DNA from: Sphingomonas montanisoli
Lineage (GTDB): Bacteria > Pseudomonadota > Alphaproteobacteria > Sphingomonadales > Sphingomonadaceae
Assembly: GCF_008274695.1 (NCBI RefSeq)
Contig: NZ_VTOU01000001.1
Coordinates: forward strand, 744,001 to 808,000
DNA: 64,000 nucleotides
Reading direction: 5' to 3'
This document shows, one piece after another, positions 1 through 9,166 of this stretch (the stretch's first letter is position 1; the number at the start of each line of letters is the position of its first letter). The notes below the pieces were generated by a model that worked only from the letters and a program-made list of their open reading frames with translations, did no database searches and was not told where the DNA came from. The translations under genes were made by a program, and so were the position numbers.

Positions 1-1067
1 GGCGCGAAATCGAGCGTGACGGCGCCCGGATTGGGAAGAAAGGCCGGCTCACCGAGATAAAGCCGCCGTCCCGCGCGTTCGAGCGCCAGTTCCGGATCGC
101 CGAGCATCAGCCCCAGCGACTTTGCGCGGCGATGATAAAGCTGGATGTCATATTCGTTCGACAGGCCGTAACCGCCAAAAACGTGGAGCGAATGCGCGAC
201 GGTGCGCGTCGCCGCCTTGTTCACGAACCACCACAATTGATCGATACCCGCCCCCGCTTCGACCGGATCGCCATGGGCGAGCGCCGTGAAGATCCAGCGC
301 AGGAACATGCGTGCGCCGTCCACATCGACGACGCAGTCCGCCAAAGGATGTGACAGCCCCTGGAAGGTGCCGATGACCTGTCCGAAGGCGGTGCGTTCGG
401 ACGCATATTCGGCAGCCATCGTCAGCGCCTGTTCCGAAAGGCCGATCAAGGCGGCGGCGGACAGCAGCTTCCATTCCTCGACCGCGGCGTGGAAAGCCGC
501 GACGGCGGCGGCGCCTTCCAGCAGGAGCACGCGCTCCCCCTGCGGTTCGAACCAGGCCGTCGCGTTGTCGGCTACCATTTGCAGCGCCTGGGGCCGTGTG
601 GCCTGCGGGCAGAGAAACAAGCGTTCGCCATCGAGCGCGACGACCGCATCGGCGACGGCCGCGCCTGCGACCATCTGCGCACCAATGCCGATCGGCGCCA
701 GCGCGATCGACGCGAACTTGTCCCCGCTACCGATCGCCTCGAGCCAGGCATCAGCCTCCGTTGCGGTACTGCGGGCGATCAGGCTTGCCGCAATGAGCGC
801 CTCGGCAATCGGCACCGACGCCAGCCGGCGCCCGGCCTCCTCCATCAAAATGGTCGCATCGAGCAGGCCCAGTTCGCTGCCCCCGCGCGCTGCCGGCACG
901 CGCATCAGCGGCACGCCCAGTTCGGCCAGCGTGCGCCATAGCGCGCGATCGAATCCGTGATGATCCGCTTCCGCCGCGCGGACATGCGCGGGCGAGGACT
1001 CCGTCTCGAACAGCCGCTTGAACATATCTTCGAGCGCGAGGCTCTCTTCCGGCAAGCCCAGATCCAT
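1..1067 (-). CDS. Acyl-CoA dehydrogenase family protein (3' end outside window)
   Basis: The N-terminal 355 residues are present and the frame runs off the left edge, so the C-terminus is not seen. Translation from the ATG at 1067 gives MDLGLPEESLALEDMF followed by a helical domain with LAELGVPLMRVPAARGG and an EEAGRRLASVPIAEALI segment. This is the usual N-terminal alpha domain of acyl-CoA dehydrogenases, flavoenzymes that introduce the alpha-beta double bond into acyl-CoA thioesters. Shorter reading frames on both strands here are shadows. It is not linked to the acyl-CoA operon at 3.7-8.0 kb, because unrelated genes lie between. The family is fairly clear and the substrate unknown. Confidence 0.8.
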   Translation of the reverse strand, partial: MDLGLPEESLALEDMFKRLFETESSPAHVRAAEADHHGFDRALWRTLAELGVPLMRVPAARGGSELGLLDATILMEEAGRRLASVPIAEALIAASLIARSTATEADAWLEAIGSGDKFASIALAPIGIGAQMVAGAAVADAVVALDGERLFLCPQATRPQALQMVADNATAWFEPQGERVLLLEGAAAVAAFHAAVEEWKLLSAAALIGLSEQALTMAAEYASERTAFGQVIGTFQGLSHPLADCVVDVDGARMFLRWIFTALAHGDPVEAGAGIDQLWWFVNKAATRTVAHSLHVFGGYGLSNEYDIQLYHRRAKSLGLMLGDPELALERAGRRLYLGEPAFLPNPGAVTLDFA

Positions 1068-1254
1068 ATCGGCGTCCAATCCTATCCAACGCGCCTTGCG
1101 AGCAAGGTGAGGGCGATCAGTTGCCGATGCGCAGCGAATTAATCCAGCATGGTAGCGCTGCGCTTCTGCATAGATGGAATTGCGCAGCATCGCAGAGATA
1201 AGGCATCGGTTCCGCTTCCGACTCTCCCCTCCCCCCCCGATTACGCGCTGGACC

Positions 1255-2724
1255 TCAGTTGGTGCCGGGGTTGCGGTATCGTACGAGTTTATACTGCGTC
1301 CCCGCTTTGACGGTCGCATCGCCATTGAGCGCTGTGAACAATGCGCGGCCGTTGCGATCGGCCATCTGCCGGGACAGGCTATCGGCACTGGCGAGCGCGC
1401 CGGCGGTGACCACCTTGATCATGCGCGGGCGCAGGGCCGCGACTTCGCCCGGGCCGAGCAAGTGAAACGATGCGAACAACTGGTCTATCGCTGCTCGGCC
1501 CTGCCTGGGCGGGGTCGCGATCACGAAATGGAAGGCGCGACCTCCGCCTCCGTCATAAGCGGCGACCAGCAGATGCGCTCCGCCATCGGGGCCCTCCACG
1601 CGCAATTGCGCAATCCGGGCCGGCAGGCCGTTGATCGGGCTTCGCGCGAGATCCGCTTGGGTGGGCGCGCCGTCCACCAGTTCGCCGATCAGGCCGCGCA
1701 TATAGGCGTCAAGGTCTCCGCCCCGAAGCTGGCCGCCGCCGAACTCGCCCCTGATATCGCCCGGGCCGGTGATGCCGATCGCTTCGGGGCTGTTTGCGAG
1801 CGTGAAGCCCGGCGGCGCTTCGAAACCGATCCGCATGATGGGATGGGCAAAACGACGACCGATGACGAATCCCTGTTTCGGGTCGTCACCGAACAGCAGG
1901 CCATCGATCTTCGCCAGATATACTGCCTCCTTCTCTCCGCGCGCGTCTTCGGCGATTCCGGTATCTTCAGCAGCCTGGATTGCGCGTTCGACCCGATTGG
2001 CGGGCAAGGGATGACTGCTGGCCCACTCGGGCAGGCTGCGTGCAGCATCCTGACCGCCGGTTTCCTTGACGAAGCGTTCCTGTCGCCCCAGCGCGCCCAG
2101 CATGTCGGCAGCGGCGAAAGGATCGTAGCCGGCCGTGCTGACATAGCGGATGCCAAGATCGTCGGCCTGATATTCCTGCTCGCGCGAATAGCGGAGCCCG
2201 AACAAGGAAACCGCCTGCCCAGCGATCCGCGTCAGCCGCTCAGACCCGGTCAGACTGACCGCGAGGACGCCGAGCATGCTCCATAGCGACCGTTCCTGCT
2301 GTCGGGCGCTGTGCTGTGCTACGATATGCCCCACTTCATGGCCTAGCACCGAAGCGAGTTCCGCTTCGCTGGTGACCACGGCCATCAGCCCACGGGTCAC
2401 ATAAATATAGCAGCCGGGCACCGCGAAGGCGTTGACCACGTCGCTGTTGACCAAGGTAAAATGACACTGCCCGCCCAAACCAGCGGCATCGGCGACGCTC
2501 GCGCCGACCGATTGGACATAATTCTTAGCGTCGCCGCGATACTCGCCCCCCATCGAGGCGAGCAATTGCTGGTGTTGCTCGGCACCCGTTGCACGCTCTT
2601 CCTCGCTGATCTCCGGCGGGCCTGGATCTTGGGGTGCCTGGTTGCAGCCGGTCAGGAACAGGATGGTGGCCAAGGCCAGAGCGGTTCTCGACCTGACGAC
2701 AGGGAGGCGACATAGTTCGTTCAT
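1255..2724 (-). CDS. M48 family metalloprotease, lipoprotein
   Basis: 489 aa from the ATG at 2724. That start gives a lipoprotein signal peptide (charged MNELCRLPVVRSR, hydrophobic stretch, lipobox LTGC), whereas the longer frame from 2820 would bury it. The zinc-protease motif HEVGHIVAQH (HExxH) lies in a region typical of BepA/YfgC and Oma1-like M48 proteases, with the downstream conserved EYQADDLG supplying the third ligand Glu. The C-terminal half carries a conserved extension seen in periplasmic M48 proteins of Sphingomonadales rather than obvious TPRs. The likely role is proteolytic quality control at the outer membrane. It is monocistronic. Confidence 0.9.
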   Translation of the reverse strand: MNELCRLPVVRSRTALALATILFLTGCNQAPQDPGPPEISEEERATGAEQHQQLLASMGGEYRGDAKNYVQSVGASVADAAGLGGQCHFTLVNSDVVNAFAVPGCYIYVTRGLMAVVTSEAELASVLGHEVGHIVAQHSARQQERSLWSMLGVLAVSLTGSERLTRIAGQAVSLFGLRYSREQEYQADDLGIRYVSTAGYDPFAAADMLGALGRQERFVKETGGQDAARSLPEWASSHPLPANRVERAIQAAEDTGIAEDARGEKEAVYLAKIDGLLFGDDPKQGFVIGRRFAHPIMRIGFEAPPGFTLANSPEAIGITGPGDIRGEFGGGQLRGGDLDAYMRGLIGELVDGAPTQADLARSPINGLPARIAQLRVEGPDGGAHLLVAAYDGGGGRAFHFVIATPPRQGRAAIDQLFASFHLLGPGEVAALRPRMIKVVTAGALASADSLSRQMADRNGRALFTALNGDATVKAGTQYKLVRYRNPGTN

Positions 2725-2935
2725 CGGCGCTTCAATGCACGAAATCGGCCCGAGTGCCCGCCAATCTCGAAAACCAACGCCCCTCGCCAATGGCCAGGCC
2801 AGACATGCTGCGATGCACAATTTTGTTGCGTGCCGTGCCTACTCAGCGCAAATGCGCCGAGTGACTGACAGCAGGCTGGTTCTCGAAGCGATCGCACTAA
2901 GGCGCTGCCTTGACGCGACCTACAATCGCACCCGC

Positions 2936-3160
2936 ATGAAACTCGCCCCCCACATCCTCTACACGCGCCACGGTGAGCTGTTTGTCGATGCCGTCGCGGT
3001 CGAGCGCGAGGGGCGGGAGCCTGGGGAGGTCAAGCTCGGCACCTTCAAGCTGGCCGGACTCCATATCGCAGAAGTGGTCGCAAGAACCTTCCAGCCGCTA
3101 CCGGACTTCGACGCGAACGACGAACGCTATCGCGAAACGACGCCCTTTTCGGTTGCGTGA
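2936..3160 (+). CDS. Conserved hypothetical protein, 74 aa
   Basis: Starts MKLAPHILYTRHGELFVDAV and ends YRETTPFSVA. There is no signal peptide or membrane segment. Composition is that of a small soluble alpha/beta protein, with GEVKLGTFKLAGLHIAEVV in the middle. It was picked out because this frame reads as ordinary protein while the upstream extension to 2642 runs antisense to the M48 gene. The family is not recognised. The next gene is convergent, leaving 16 bp between stop codons. Confidence 0.6.
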   Translation: MKLAPHILYTRHGELFVDAVAVEREGREPGEVKLGTFKLAGLHIAEVVARTFQPLPDFDANDERYRETTPFSVA

Positions 3161-3176
3161 CGACGCGGGAGCGGCG

Positions 3177-3320
3177 TCAGTCGTTGGTGCGCCGCTTGAT
3201 CTTGTTGGGCAGATCCTTGCCCTTCGTCCGTCGCGACGGCACTTGAACGGGGTTCTTCTTTTTCCATTCCGCCCAGGTCATCGGTCCATCCGGCGTCTGG
3301 ATGATCGTGTCGTCGGACAT
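3177..3320 (-). CDS. Small basic hypothetical protein, 47 aa
   Basis: Encodes MSDDTIIQTPDGPMTWAEWK followed by a lysine/arginine-rich tail (RRTKGKDLPNKIKRR). The sequence is low in rare residues, has a plausible globular start and a nucleic-acid-like basic C-terminus. A longer frame to 3620 exists but its extra 100 codons look non-coding. No family is known to me. It is convergent with the 74-aa gene. Confidence 0.5.
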   Translation of the reverse strand: MSDDTIIQTPDGPMTWAEWKKKNPVQVPSRRTKGKDLPNKIKRRTND

Positions 3321-3692
3321 TGGCAGCGCTTTCCAGGTTTGCGGAGAGGCAAGGTATAGGCGCTTTGCCGGCTTATTAAGAGCTCGTTTGTGGCTCCCGC
3401 GCCTGAGCAATCGCCAGGCGGAAGATCGGATCGACGCCGCCCCCAAACGACCGTGAAAGATGAACCCGGCGTTGAACGAATGCACGCCAGCAATCGAGAT
3501 CACGTGAAAAGCATCTGGCGACCGGCGTCGCGCACCAGTCAGCACCGATAGAGCACGTGAAGAACAAAAAATCAGAACCGACGTCATCATTTCACGATAC
3601 CGGCAGTGGAATTTCAACAATTCGCCAGGCTTGGGACACGCATAGGCGTGGTCGGTACTGAATAGTGTGAGGAACGGGTACCGGCCAGGCGA
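3321..3692. other. Intergenic stretch without a recognisable gene
   Basis: About 370 bp between the small basic ORF and the APH-like gene. GC is visibly lower than in the neighbours. Frames of 60-147 codons overlap here but none has protein-like composition, and I see no tRNA, terminator or strong inverted repeat. It may hold the promoter for the 47-aa gene. Confidence 0.4.
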
Positions 3693-4754
3693 TTAGCCGA
3701 TCAGCCGCTTCGCGATGGATGCCAGTTCTGGGAACAGTTGTGCGCGAACGGCGGCTTGCGCCGACGATGCCGTCCCCCGAATCACCCTCCCCTTTATGCC
3801 GTGGAAGATTGCAGCGAGGCGGAAAAGATTGAATGCGATGTAAAAGCGATAGGCTGGAATGCCGCTGCGCCCGGTCCGTGCGCAGTAGGACGCGATATAA
3901 TCCCGTTCGCTAGGAATATTGAGCGCCTCGAGATCGGCCCCTACGAGCCCCGCCACAATGTGCGGCGGTATGTGGTACATCATTGCATGATAAGCGAAAT
4001 CAGCGAGAGGGTGTCCCAGGGTAGACAGTTCCCAGTCAAGCACCGCCAGGACCTGAGGTTTTGTGGGGTGAAAGATCATGTTGTCGATACGGAAATCACC
4101 ATGAACGATGGCAGTTTCGTCGCCAGGCGGAATGTTTGCCCGCAGCCAGTCGATTACGGCGTCCATATCGACGTTGCGCCCCGCTTCAAGATCATCGAGA
4201 TATTGTTGCGACCAGCGTCCGATCTGCCGTTCAAAATAATTTCCTGGCTTTCCATAATCACCAAGGCCGACAGAGACAGGATCGATATTGTGCAGCGCCG
4301 CCATGGTGGTGTTCATCGCGTCGAAAAAGGCAGGTCGCTCCTCACGCGAGACTTCAGGAATAGCCGCATCCCAGAAGATGCGGCCCTCCACCAAATCCAT
4401 GATGTAGAACCAAGTGCCTATCACGCTATCGTCGGTGCATAGTGCGTGCACATGCGCCACCGGAAACGCTGCTTTCTCCAGCCCGGTCAGCACCCGCGCT
4501 TCACGCTCGATGGCATGCGCACCCTTCAACAACTGCCCCGGCGGCTTGCGGCGCAGAACATAGGCTTTTGAAGGCGTCACGAGCTTGTAGGTCGGATTGG
4601 ACTGACCTCCTTTGAATTGCTCAACGGTCAAAGGCCCGGAGAAGCCCGGGACATGGTCGGCCATCCAACGGCTGAGCTTCACCTCATCGAAGGCGAAGCC
4701 CTCGCGGACCGAGGTGGTGCCGCTATTGTCATTCTGACTGCTGCCCGCGCTCAT
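3693..4754 (-). CDS. Phosphotransferase (APH/ACAD10-11 kinase-like domain protein)
   Basis: 353 aa. Protein-kinase-like fold of the aminoglycoside-phosphotransferase superfamily: the catalytic loop HGDFRIDNMIFH carries the Brenner motif (HxDxxxxN) and LDWELSTLGHPLADFAY supplies the metal-binding Asp. The N-terminal lobe has a GGQSNPTYKL nucleotide loop and YVLRRKPPG with the ATP lysine region. The ATG at 4754 overlaps the TGA of the acyl-CoA dehydrogenase (ATGA), so translation is coupled; the frame extends to 4805 but that start is less likely. APH domains paired with acyl-CoA dehydrogenases occur in ACAD10/11 and in LvaA of levulinate catabolism, where they phosphorylate 4-hydroxyacyl-CoA. 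The substrate here is inferred from that context. Confidence 0.85.
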   Translation of the reverse strand: MSAGSSQNDNSGTTSVREGFAFDEVKLSRWMADHVPGFSGPLTVEQFKGGQSNPTYKLVTPSKAYVLRRKPPGQLLKGAHAIEREARVLTGLEKAAFPVAHVHALCTDDSVIGTWFYIMDLVEGRIFWDAAIPEVSREERPAFFDAMNTTMAALHNIDPVSVGLGDYGKPGNYFERQIGRWSQQYLDDLEAGRNVDMDAVIDWLRANIPPGDETAIVHGDFRIDNMIFHPTKPQVLAVLDWELSTLGHPLADFAYHAMMYHIPPHIVAGLVGADLEALNIPSERDYIASYCARTGRSGIPAYRFYIAFNLFRLAAIFHGIKGRVIRGTASSAQAAVRAQLFPELASIAKRLIG

Positions 4755-5938
4755 ACGGACTGCACCATCGCTTGGTCGCGCTTGATCTTCTTCGCCAGTG
4801 ACCATTTATGAACTTCGGTCGGGCCATCGTAGATGCGGAAGGCACGGATCTCGCGATAGACTTGCTCGACAACTGTGTCGCCTGAAACGCCCGTTCCGCC
4901 CATGACCTGTACGCAGCGGTCCGCGACCCGCATCAGCGCCTCTGACACCGCGACTTTCGTCATCGAGCTTTCGACCGTGCCCAACGAACCGGTATCAAGC
5001 ACATCGGCGCACCAGTCGATCATGAGTTCGGCCTGCTTAAGGTCGATCATGTTTTCCGCGAGCATGAAACCAACGCCCTCGTGATCTATCAGCTTGCGGC
5101 CGAAGGCTTCGCGCCTGAAAGCATAATTGGAGGCAATTTCATGGGCGCGTGCAGCACTGCCATACCAACGCATGCAATGTGAAAGCCGCGCGGGTGACAA
5201 TCGAATCTGCGCGTATTTGAAACCTTCGCCACTTTGCCCGAGCATTTGATCGGCTGGTATGCGCAGATCGTCGATCGTGACGACCGAGTGCCCACCGGGC
5301 ATCGAACTGTCGATGGTATCGAGCACGCGATCGATCCGGATCGCGGGATCGGGCAGCTCGACGAGGAACATGCAGGCGCCGTCATCGGACTTAGCCATGA
5401 CAATACCTACCTTGGCCCCCTGCGCACCCGTGATGAACGCTTTCCGGCCGTTGACCACCCAATGATCCCCGTCCCTGACCGCGGTGGTTTTCATCATCGA
5501 TGGATCGGAGCCGGCGCCCCCCTCATCTGCGGGCTCGGTCATGAAAAAGGCCGAACGCGCATCGCCAGATACGAGCGCAGCAAGAAAGCGGGCTTTCAGA
5601 TCAGGCGAGCCGACCTTGCCGATCAGATACATATTGCCTTCGTCTGGCGCCATCGTGTTGACGGCCACAGGCCCCAGGGGCGAAAGGCCCGACGCTTTCA
5701 GAACGGCTGCGGTGTCACGCTGGCTGAGATGCGAGCCGTCGGGCAGGATATGGGGTGTCAGAACACCCGCCGCCTTTGCCTTTGTCCGCAATTCCGTGAC
5801 GAGGTCCTCTGAAGGCCCATGGCTGCCTAAGCGCGCATCATGCTCATAGAGCGCAACGACATTCCGAACAAACGCCTCTACACGCGCCGCGATCTCGCGC
5901 GCGAGCGCAGGGTTCTGCTGTGTCTCAGACATCTTCAT
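4751..5938 (-). CDS. Acyl-CoA dehydrogenase (ACAD10/11 / LvaC-like context)
   Basis: 395 aa, full length for the family. Typical landmarks: [19 protein letters not shown] and [11 protein letters not shown] in the FAD-binding middle domain, and [19 protein letters not shown] and [18 protein letters not shown] in the C-terminal helical domain. The latter matches the ACAD10/11 branch pattern DGPxEVH. The flavoprotein acts on CoA thioesters. Its start overlaps the stop of scoB by 4 bp and its stop overlaps the kinase start, so the three are translationally coupled. Start M1 or M3 (5932) are both possible. With the kinase it may process 4-hydroxyacyl-CoA rather than perform plain beta-oxidation. 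Confidence 0.88.
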   Translation of the reverse strand: MKMSETQQNPALAREIAARVEAFVRNVVALYEHDARLGSHGPSEDLVTELRTKAKAAGVLTPHILPDGSHLSQRDTAAVLKASGLSPLGPVAVNTMAPDEGNMYLIGKVGSPDLKARFLAALVSGDARSAFFMTEPADEGGAGSDPSMMKTTAVRDGDHWVVNGRKAFITGAQGAKVGIVMAKSDDGACMFLVELPDPAIRIDRVLDTIDSSMPGGHSVVTIDDLRIPADQMLGQSGEGFKYAQIRLSPARLSHCMRWYGSAARAHEIASNYAFRREAFGRKLIDHEGVGFMLAENMIDLKQAELMIDWCADVLDTGSLGTVESSMTKVAVSEALMRVADRCVQVMGGTGVSGDTVVEQVYREIRAFRIYDGPTEVHKWSLAKKIKRDQAMVQSV

Positions 5939-6570
5939 TCCTCGTAATGAGCTTCGGTCGACGCGCGGATTTGGGCGCGGTCGACGCCCGGGGCGACTTC
6001 GATCAGACGGAACGGGCTCGCGCGATCGTCGCGGCAGAACACCGCGAGGTCGGTCACGATCATGTCGACCACATTTGATCCGGTCAGTGGCAGCGTGCAG
6101 GCCGCGCGGAACTTGGCACTGCCATCACGCGAGACATGATCCATCACGACGATGATTTTGCGCACGCCAGCGACGAGATCCATTGCGCCGCCCATGCCCT
6201 TCACCATCTTGCCGGGTATCATCCAGTTCGCGATATCGCCGTTCTCGGCGACCTCCATCGCCCCCAACACCGAAAGGTCCATATGGCCACCGCGGATCAT
6301 TCCGAAGCTGTCGGCTGAAGAGACATAACTGGTGCCGGGCAGTTCGGTGATCGTCTCTTTGCCCGCGTTGATCACATCGGCGTCCACCTGGTCCTCGGTG
6401 GGATAAGGACCCAAGCCCAGCATGCCATTCTCGGATTGAAGCGTGACATCGATGCCCGCGGGTACAGCGTCGGCGACGAGTGTCGGAATGCCAATGCCGA
6501 GGTTGACGTAGAAACCGTCGCGCAACTCCTTGGCTGCGCGGGCGGCCATTTGATTACGCGTCCACCCCAT
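5935..6570 (-). CDS. scoB: 3-oxoacid CoA-transferase subunit B
   Basis: 211 aa from [19 protein letters not shown]; the frame is open to 6687 but the extra residues are antisense-like. [15 protein letters not shown] and the [10 protein letters not shown] signature, whose Glu forms the acyl-CoA anhydride, identify the beta subunit of a class I CoA transferase. The C-terminal segment [12 protein letters not shown] and the IEVAPGV motif fit. It overlaps scoA by 17 bp, as in many scoAB/atoDA pairs. It moves CoA from succinyl- or acetyl-CoA to a 3-oxo acid or other short-chain acid. Specificity cannot be read from the sequence. Confidence 0.9.
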   Translation of the reverse strand: MGWTRNQMAARAAKELRDGFYVNLGIGIPTLVADAVPAGIDVTLQSENGMLGLGPYPTEDQVDADVINAGKETITELPGTSYVSSADSFGMIRGGHMDLSVLGAMEVAENGDIANWMIPGKMVKGMGGAMDLVAGVRKIIVVMDHVSRDGSAKFRAACTLPLTGSNVVDMIVTDLAVFCRDDRASPFRLIEVAPGVDRAQIRASTEAHYEE

Positions 6571-7279
6571 ATCCGGCCTCCTGGCGCAAAATGCGCTTCT
6601 CGATGCGCTTCTCGTTATGCTCGGCGACAAGCATCCGCTGCACGAAGATACCGGGCGTATGAATGTGATCCGGCTCGATCTCGTCACCCGGAACGATCTG
6701 CTCTACCTCAGCGACCGTCATCCGGCTGCATGTGGCGACCATTGGGTTGAAGTTTCGCGCGGTTTTTCGATAAACGAGATTGCCAAACGTATCGCCACGC
6801 CACGCCTTCACGATCGCAAGATCGGCGGTCAGGCCAGTTTCCAAGATATAGCGTTCGCCCTTGAAAACCTTTTCTTCTTTTCCGTCGGCCACCATAGTGC
6901 CGACGCCCGTTCGTGTGTAGAAGCCGGCGATCCCGGCCCCGCCCGCGCGGATACGTTCTGCGAGTGTTCCCTGAGGATTGAATTCAAGCTCAAGTTCACC
7001 GCTAAGATACTGCCGCTCGAATTCCTTATTCTCTCCAACATAAGAGGAAATCATCCGCTTTACCTGCCGGGTCCGCAGCAAAATTCCCAAGCCGAAATCG
7101 TCGACGCCGGCGTTGTTTGAAATGATCTCCAAATCCTTGACGCCGCTCTCGCGGATCGCCGCGATCAGGGTTTCTGGAATACCGCAGAGGCCAAAGCCGC
7201 CCGCAGCGATCGTCATGCCGTCGAACAGAAGACCTGCTAGCGCCTGCGTCGCATCGGAAAATATCTTTTGTGCCATCAC
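6554..7279 (-). CDS. scoA: 3-oxoacid CoA-transferase subunit A
   Basis: 241 aa. [21 protein letters not shown] is the class I CoA-transferase alpha signature, followed by [16 protein letters not shown] and the [20 protein letters not shown] segment common to ScoA/AtoD. It forms a heteromer with the product of scoB, which overlaps its 3' end. It lies 6 bp downstream of the SDR gene. The second Met (7276) is an equally good start. Confidence 0.92.
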   Translation of the reverse strand: MMAQKIFSDATQALAGLLFDGMTIAAGGFGLCGIPETLIAAIRESGVKDLEIISNNAGVDDFGLGILLRTRQVKRMISSYVGENKEFERQYLSGELELEFNPQGTLAERIRAGGAGIAGFYTRTGVGTMVADGKEEKVFKGERYILETGLTADLAIVKAWRGDTFGNLVYRKTARNFNPMVATCSRMTVAEVEQIVPGDEIEPDHIHTPGIFVQRMLVAEHNEKRIEKRILRQEAGYGVDA

Positions 7280-7285
7280 CCGCCC

Positions 7286-8044
7286 CTACAATGTGCTCAG
7301 GAGATGACCGCCATCGACGGTGATTACCGAACCGGTCATGTATCGTGAGGCGTCTGACGCCAACAGGAGCAGCGGCCCATCGAGTTCATCGAGTTGGCCC
7401 AGGCGCCGCTGTGGTATTCGTTTCACCATCGCCGCTCCGGCGTCGCTTTCCCAGAAGCTGCGATTGAGATCCGTATCGAGATAACCTGGGGCGATTGCGT
7501 TGACACGAATGTCGAAGCGAGCAAGTTCAAGGCCTAAGGTCTTCGTCAACTGAATTACCGCAGCTTTTGAAACGGCATAGGGCAGCACGCCGCCACCCTG
7601 TCGCAGTCCCAGTATCGAGGCGATATTGATTACCGACGCTCCAGCGCCTTCCGATCGTCGCGCTCGCGCGACCGCTTTCGTCAATAAGAACATGCCCTTT
7701 ACATTCGTGTCCAGAACGATGTCCCAGTCGTCCGCAGACTGCTCCAGCGCCGGCGCTTCACGAACAAGGCCTGCATTGTTGACCAGGATGTCAATCATCC
7801 CGAGACGATCGCCTAACGCATCAATGCTCGCCTCGCTGGTCACGTCGAGAGACACGGTGGAGCAACGTCCTCCGGCAGCCGCGATATCTGCTGCCACATC
7901 AGCAAGTTGTCGCTCTCGCCGCGCCGCAAGGACAACATCGGCGCCGGCGCGAGAGAGCACCTTAGCAAAGTGGGCGCCAAGCCCGCTCGACGCCCCCGTT
8001 ACCAACGCGATGCGACCGGAGAGGTCCCAAGGCCCTTCGCTCAC
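7286..8044 (-). CDS. SDR family NAD(P)-dependent oxidoreductase, first gene of the operon
   Basis: 252 aa from a GTG at 8044, chosen because GGGAG lies 7 nt upstream; the ATG-initiated frame from 8101 would run through the operator. Classical SDR motifs: TGASSGLG for dinucleotide binding, NNAG, the catalytic YAVSK with a preceding Ser in INIASILG, and IAPGYLDTDLN. It probably oxidises a 3-hydroxyacyl (CoA) intermediate for the downstream CoA transferase and acyl-CoA dehydrogenase. Transcription runs SDR, scoA, scoB, acd, kinase, with gaps of 6 bp or overlaps. Confidence 0.88.
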   Translation of the reverse strand: MSEGPWDLSGRIALVTGASSGLGAHFAKVLSRAGADVVLAARRERQLADVAADIAAAGGRCSTVSLDVTSEASIDALGDRLGMIDILVNNAGLVREAPALEQSADDWDIVLDTNVKGMFLLTKAVARARRSEGAGASVINIASILGLRQGGGVLPYAVSKAAVIQLTKTLGLELARFDIRVNAIAPGYLDTDLNRSFWESDAGAAMVKRIPQRRLGQLDELDGPLLLLASDASRYMTGSVITVDGGHLLSTL

Positions 8045-8084
8045 TCTGCATCTCCCACTTGATTCTCTAAATATGATGGAACAA

Positions 8085-8099
8085 GATTGTAGAACAATC
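8085..8099. promoter_or_regulatory. FadR/FCD-type GntR operator between divergent transcripts
   Basis: GATTGTAGAACAATC is a perfect inverted repeat (6-bp arms, 3-bp spacer). Its core TTGTAGAACAA matches the TNGTNNNACNA consensus recognised by FadR-subfamily GntR regulators. It lies 46 bp upstream of the gntR start and about 41 bp upstream of the SDR start. In the SDR direction a possible -35 (TTGTTC) overlaps it and a TATTTA -10 lies 18 bp further. Repression by the adjacent GntR protein is inferred. Confidence 0.7.
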
Positions 8100-8145
8100 A
8101 ACAGGCCGAGATGCGGCTTGATGTCGATGGGGCGGTGAAGGTGCG

Positions 8146-8817
8146 ATGGCCGAGGATTTTGATCTGAACGATGCGTCGGATGCCACGCATCTAGGGGCGT
8201 CGCAGCGGGTGTATCTCGGCATAATGGAAGATCTGGAAGCGCGCCGCATGGTGCCCGGACAGCGATTGATCGAGACGGATCTGGCCAAACGCTTCAACGT
8301 CGGCCGTAACGCCGTGCGCGAAGCAATTCAGCGCCTTGCCGTGCGAGGCGTGATCGATCCCAGTCGCAACAAATCTCCCGCGATCCGATGCATTGACCTC
8401 AAAGAGACACTTGAGATCCTGGATGTTGCGGCCGCCCTGACCGGCCTTGCGGCGCACGCTGCGGCGCGGGCCTTCGATGCCGCCCAGGATCAGTTGGCAC
8501 TTGATACTGCGATGGCCGCCCTCGAGAATGTCGACACCGACTCCGGCCCCGGACATTTCAGCCGGGCCCGCCGACAATTTTATCGCGTGATCCTCTCGAT
8601 CGGCGGCAACCGCGAATTGGAACGGCTTTTCCCAGCTATTGGGATGCACATCATTTATTCGCAGTTTCAGTCGCCAAAGTTGCAGCAACTGCGGATGACC
8701 GACTATCGCGCCATTCGCGACGCCATCGTTTCGGGCAATGCGAACTGCGCAGAAAGCGCTGCCCGAAACCACGTGGAGCACGTGCGGGCCATCATATTGA
8801 AGAGTGAGCAGGAATAG
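8146..8817 (+). CDS. GntR family (FadR/FCD) transcriptional regulator
   Basis: 223 aa. The N-terminal winged helix runs roughly residues 20-85, with PGQRLIETDLAKRFNVGRNAVREAIQRLAVRGVI, the standard GntR DNA-binding segment. The C-terminal alpha-helical FCD-type ligand domain has LDVAAALTGLAAHAAARAF and the late DYRAIRDAIVSGNANCAESAARNHVEHV pattern with conserved histidines. It is divergent from the acyl-CoA operon and probably its autoregulated controller through the palindrome at 8085. The inducer is probably an acyl-CoA or organic acid handled by the operon (inference). Confidence 0.9.
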   Translation: MAEDFDLNDASDATHLGASQRVYLGIMEDLEARRMVPGQRLIETDLAKRFNVGRNAVREAIQRLAVRGVIDPSRNKSPAIRCIDLKETLEILDVAAALTGLAAHAAARAFDAAQDQLALDTAMAALENVDTDSGPGHFSRARRQFYRVILSIGGNRELERLFPAIGMHIIYSQFQSPKLQQLRMTDYRAIRDAIVSGNANCAESAARNHVEHVRAIILKSEQE

Positions 8818-8956
8818 TGAGCCAGCACGTTCTTTTGCGACTGGCTCCGCAGACCGTCAACAACGCGGTCGCAGCGCGCCTGTCGCGACACTTATCGTGT
8901 TGACCGACTTCAACCGGCCTCTTGGCGCCAAAGACGTCGAATCTTGAGGACTCGGT

Positions 8957-9031
8957 TGGCTGGGGCGCCAGGATTCGAACCTGGGAATGGCGGCACCAAA
9001 AGCCGCTGCCTTACCGCTTGGCGACGCCCCA
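8957..9031 (-). tRNA. tRNA-Gln (anticodon TTG)
   Basis: The reverse complement starts TGGGGCGTCGCCAAGCGG and ends with the T-arm GGTTCGAATCC and the acceptor CGCCCCA. The acceptor stem is 7 perfect pairs, the anticodon stem is GCGGC/GCCGC and the loop TTTTGGT gives anticodon TTG. Discriminator G is followed by encoded CCA. The 5' T-A first pair and the overall sequence are typical of bacterial tRNA-Gln. Confidence 0.95.
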
Positions 9032-9166
9032 GCAGCCGACGCTTACGCTGGCGGAGCGCTCCCCTAGCGCGGAGTGCGCGCGGATGGAAGCCTCAACGAT
9101 GCGCCAAGCCTCGACGATGCGATGAGGCTGGGCTAGGTCTGTCGTCGACACGGAAAAGGGCGGACG

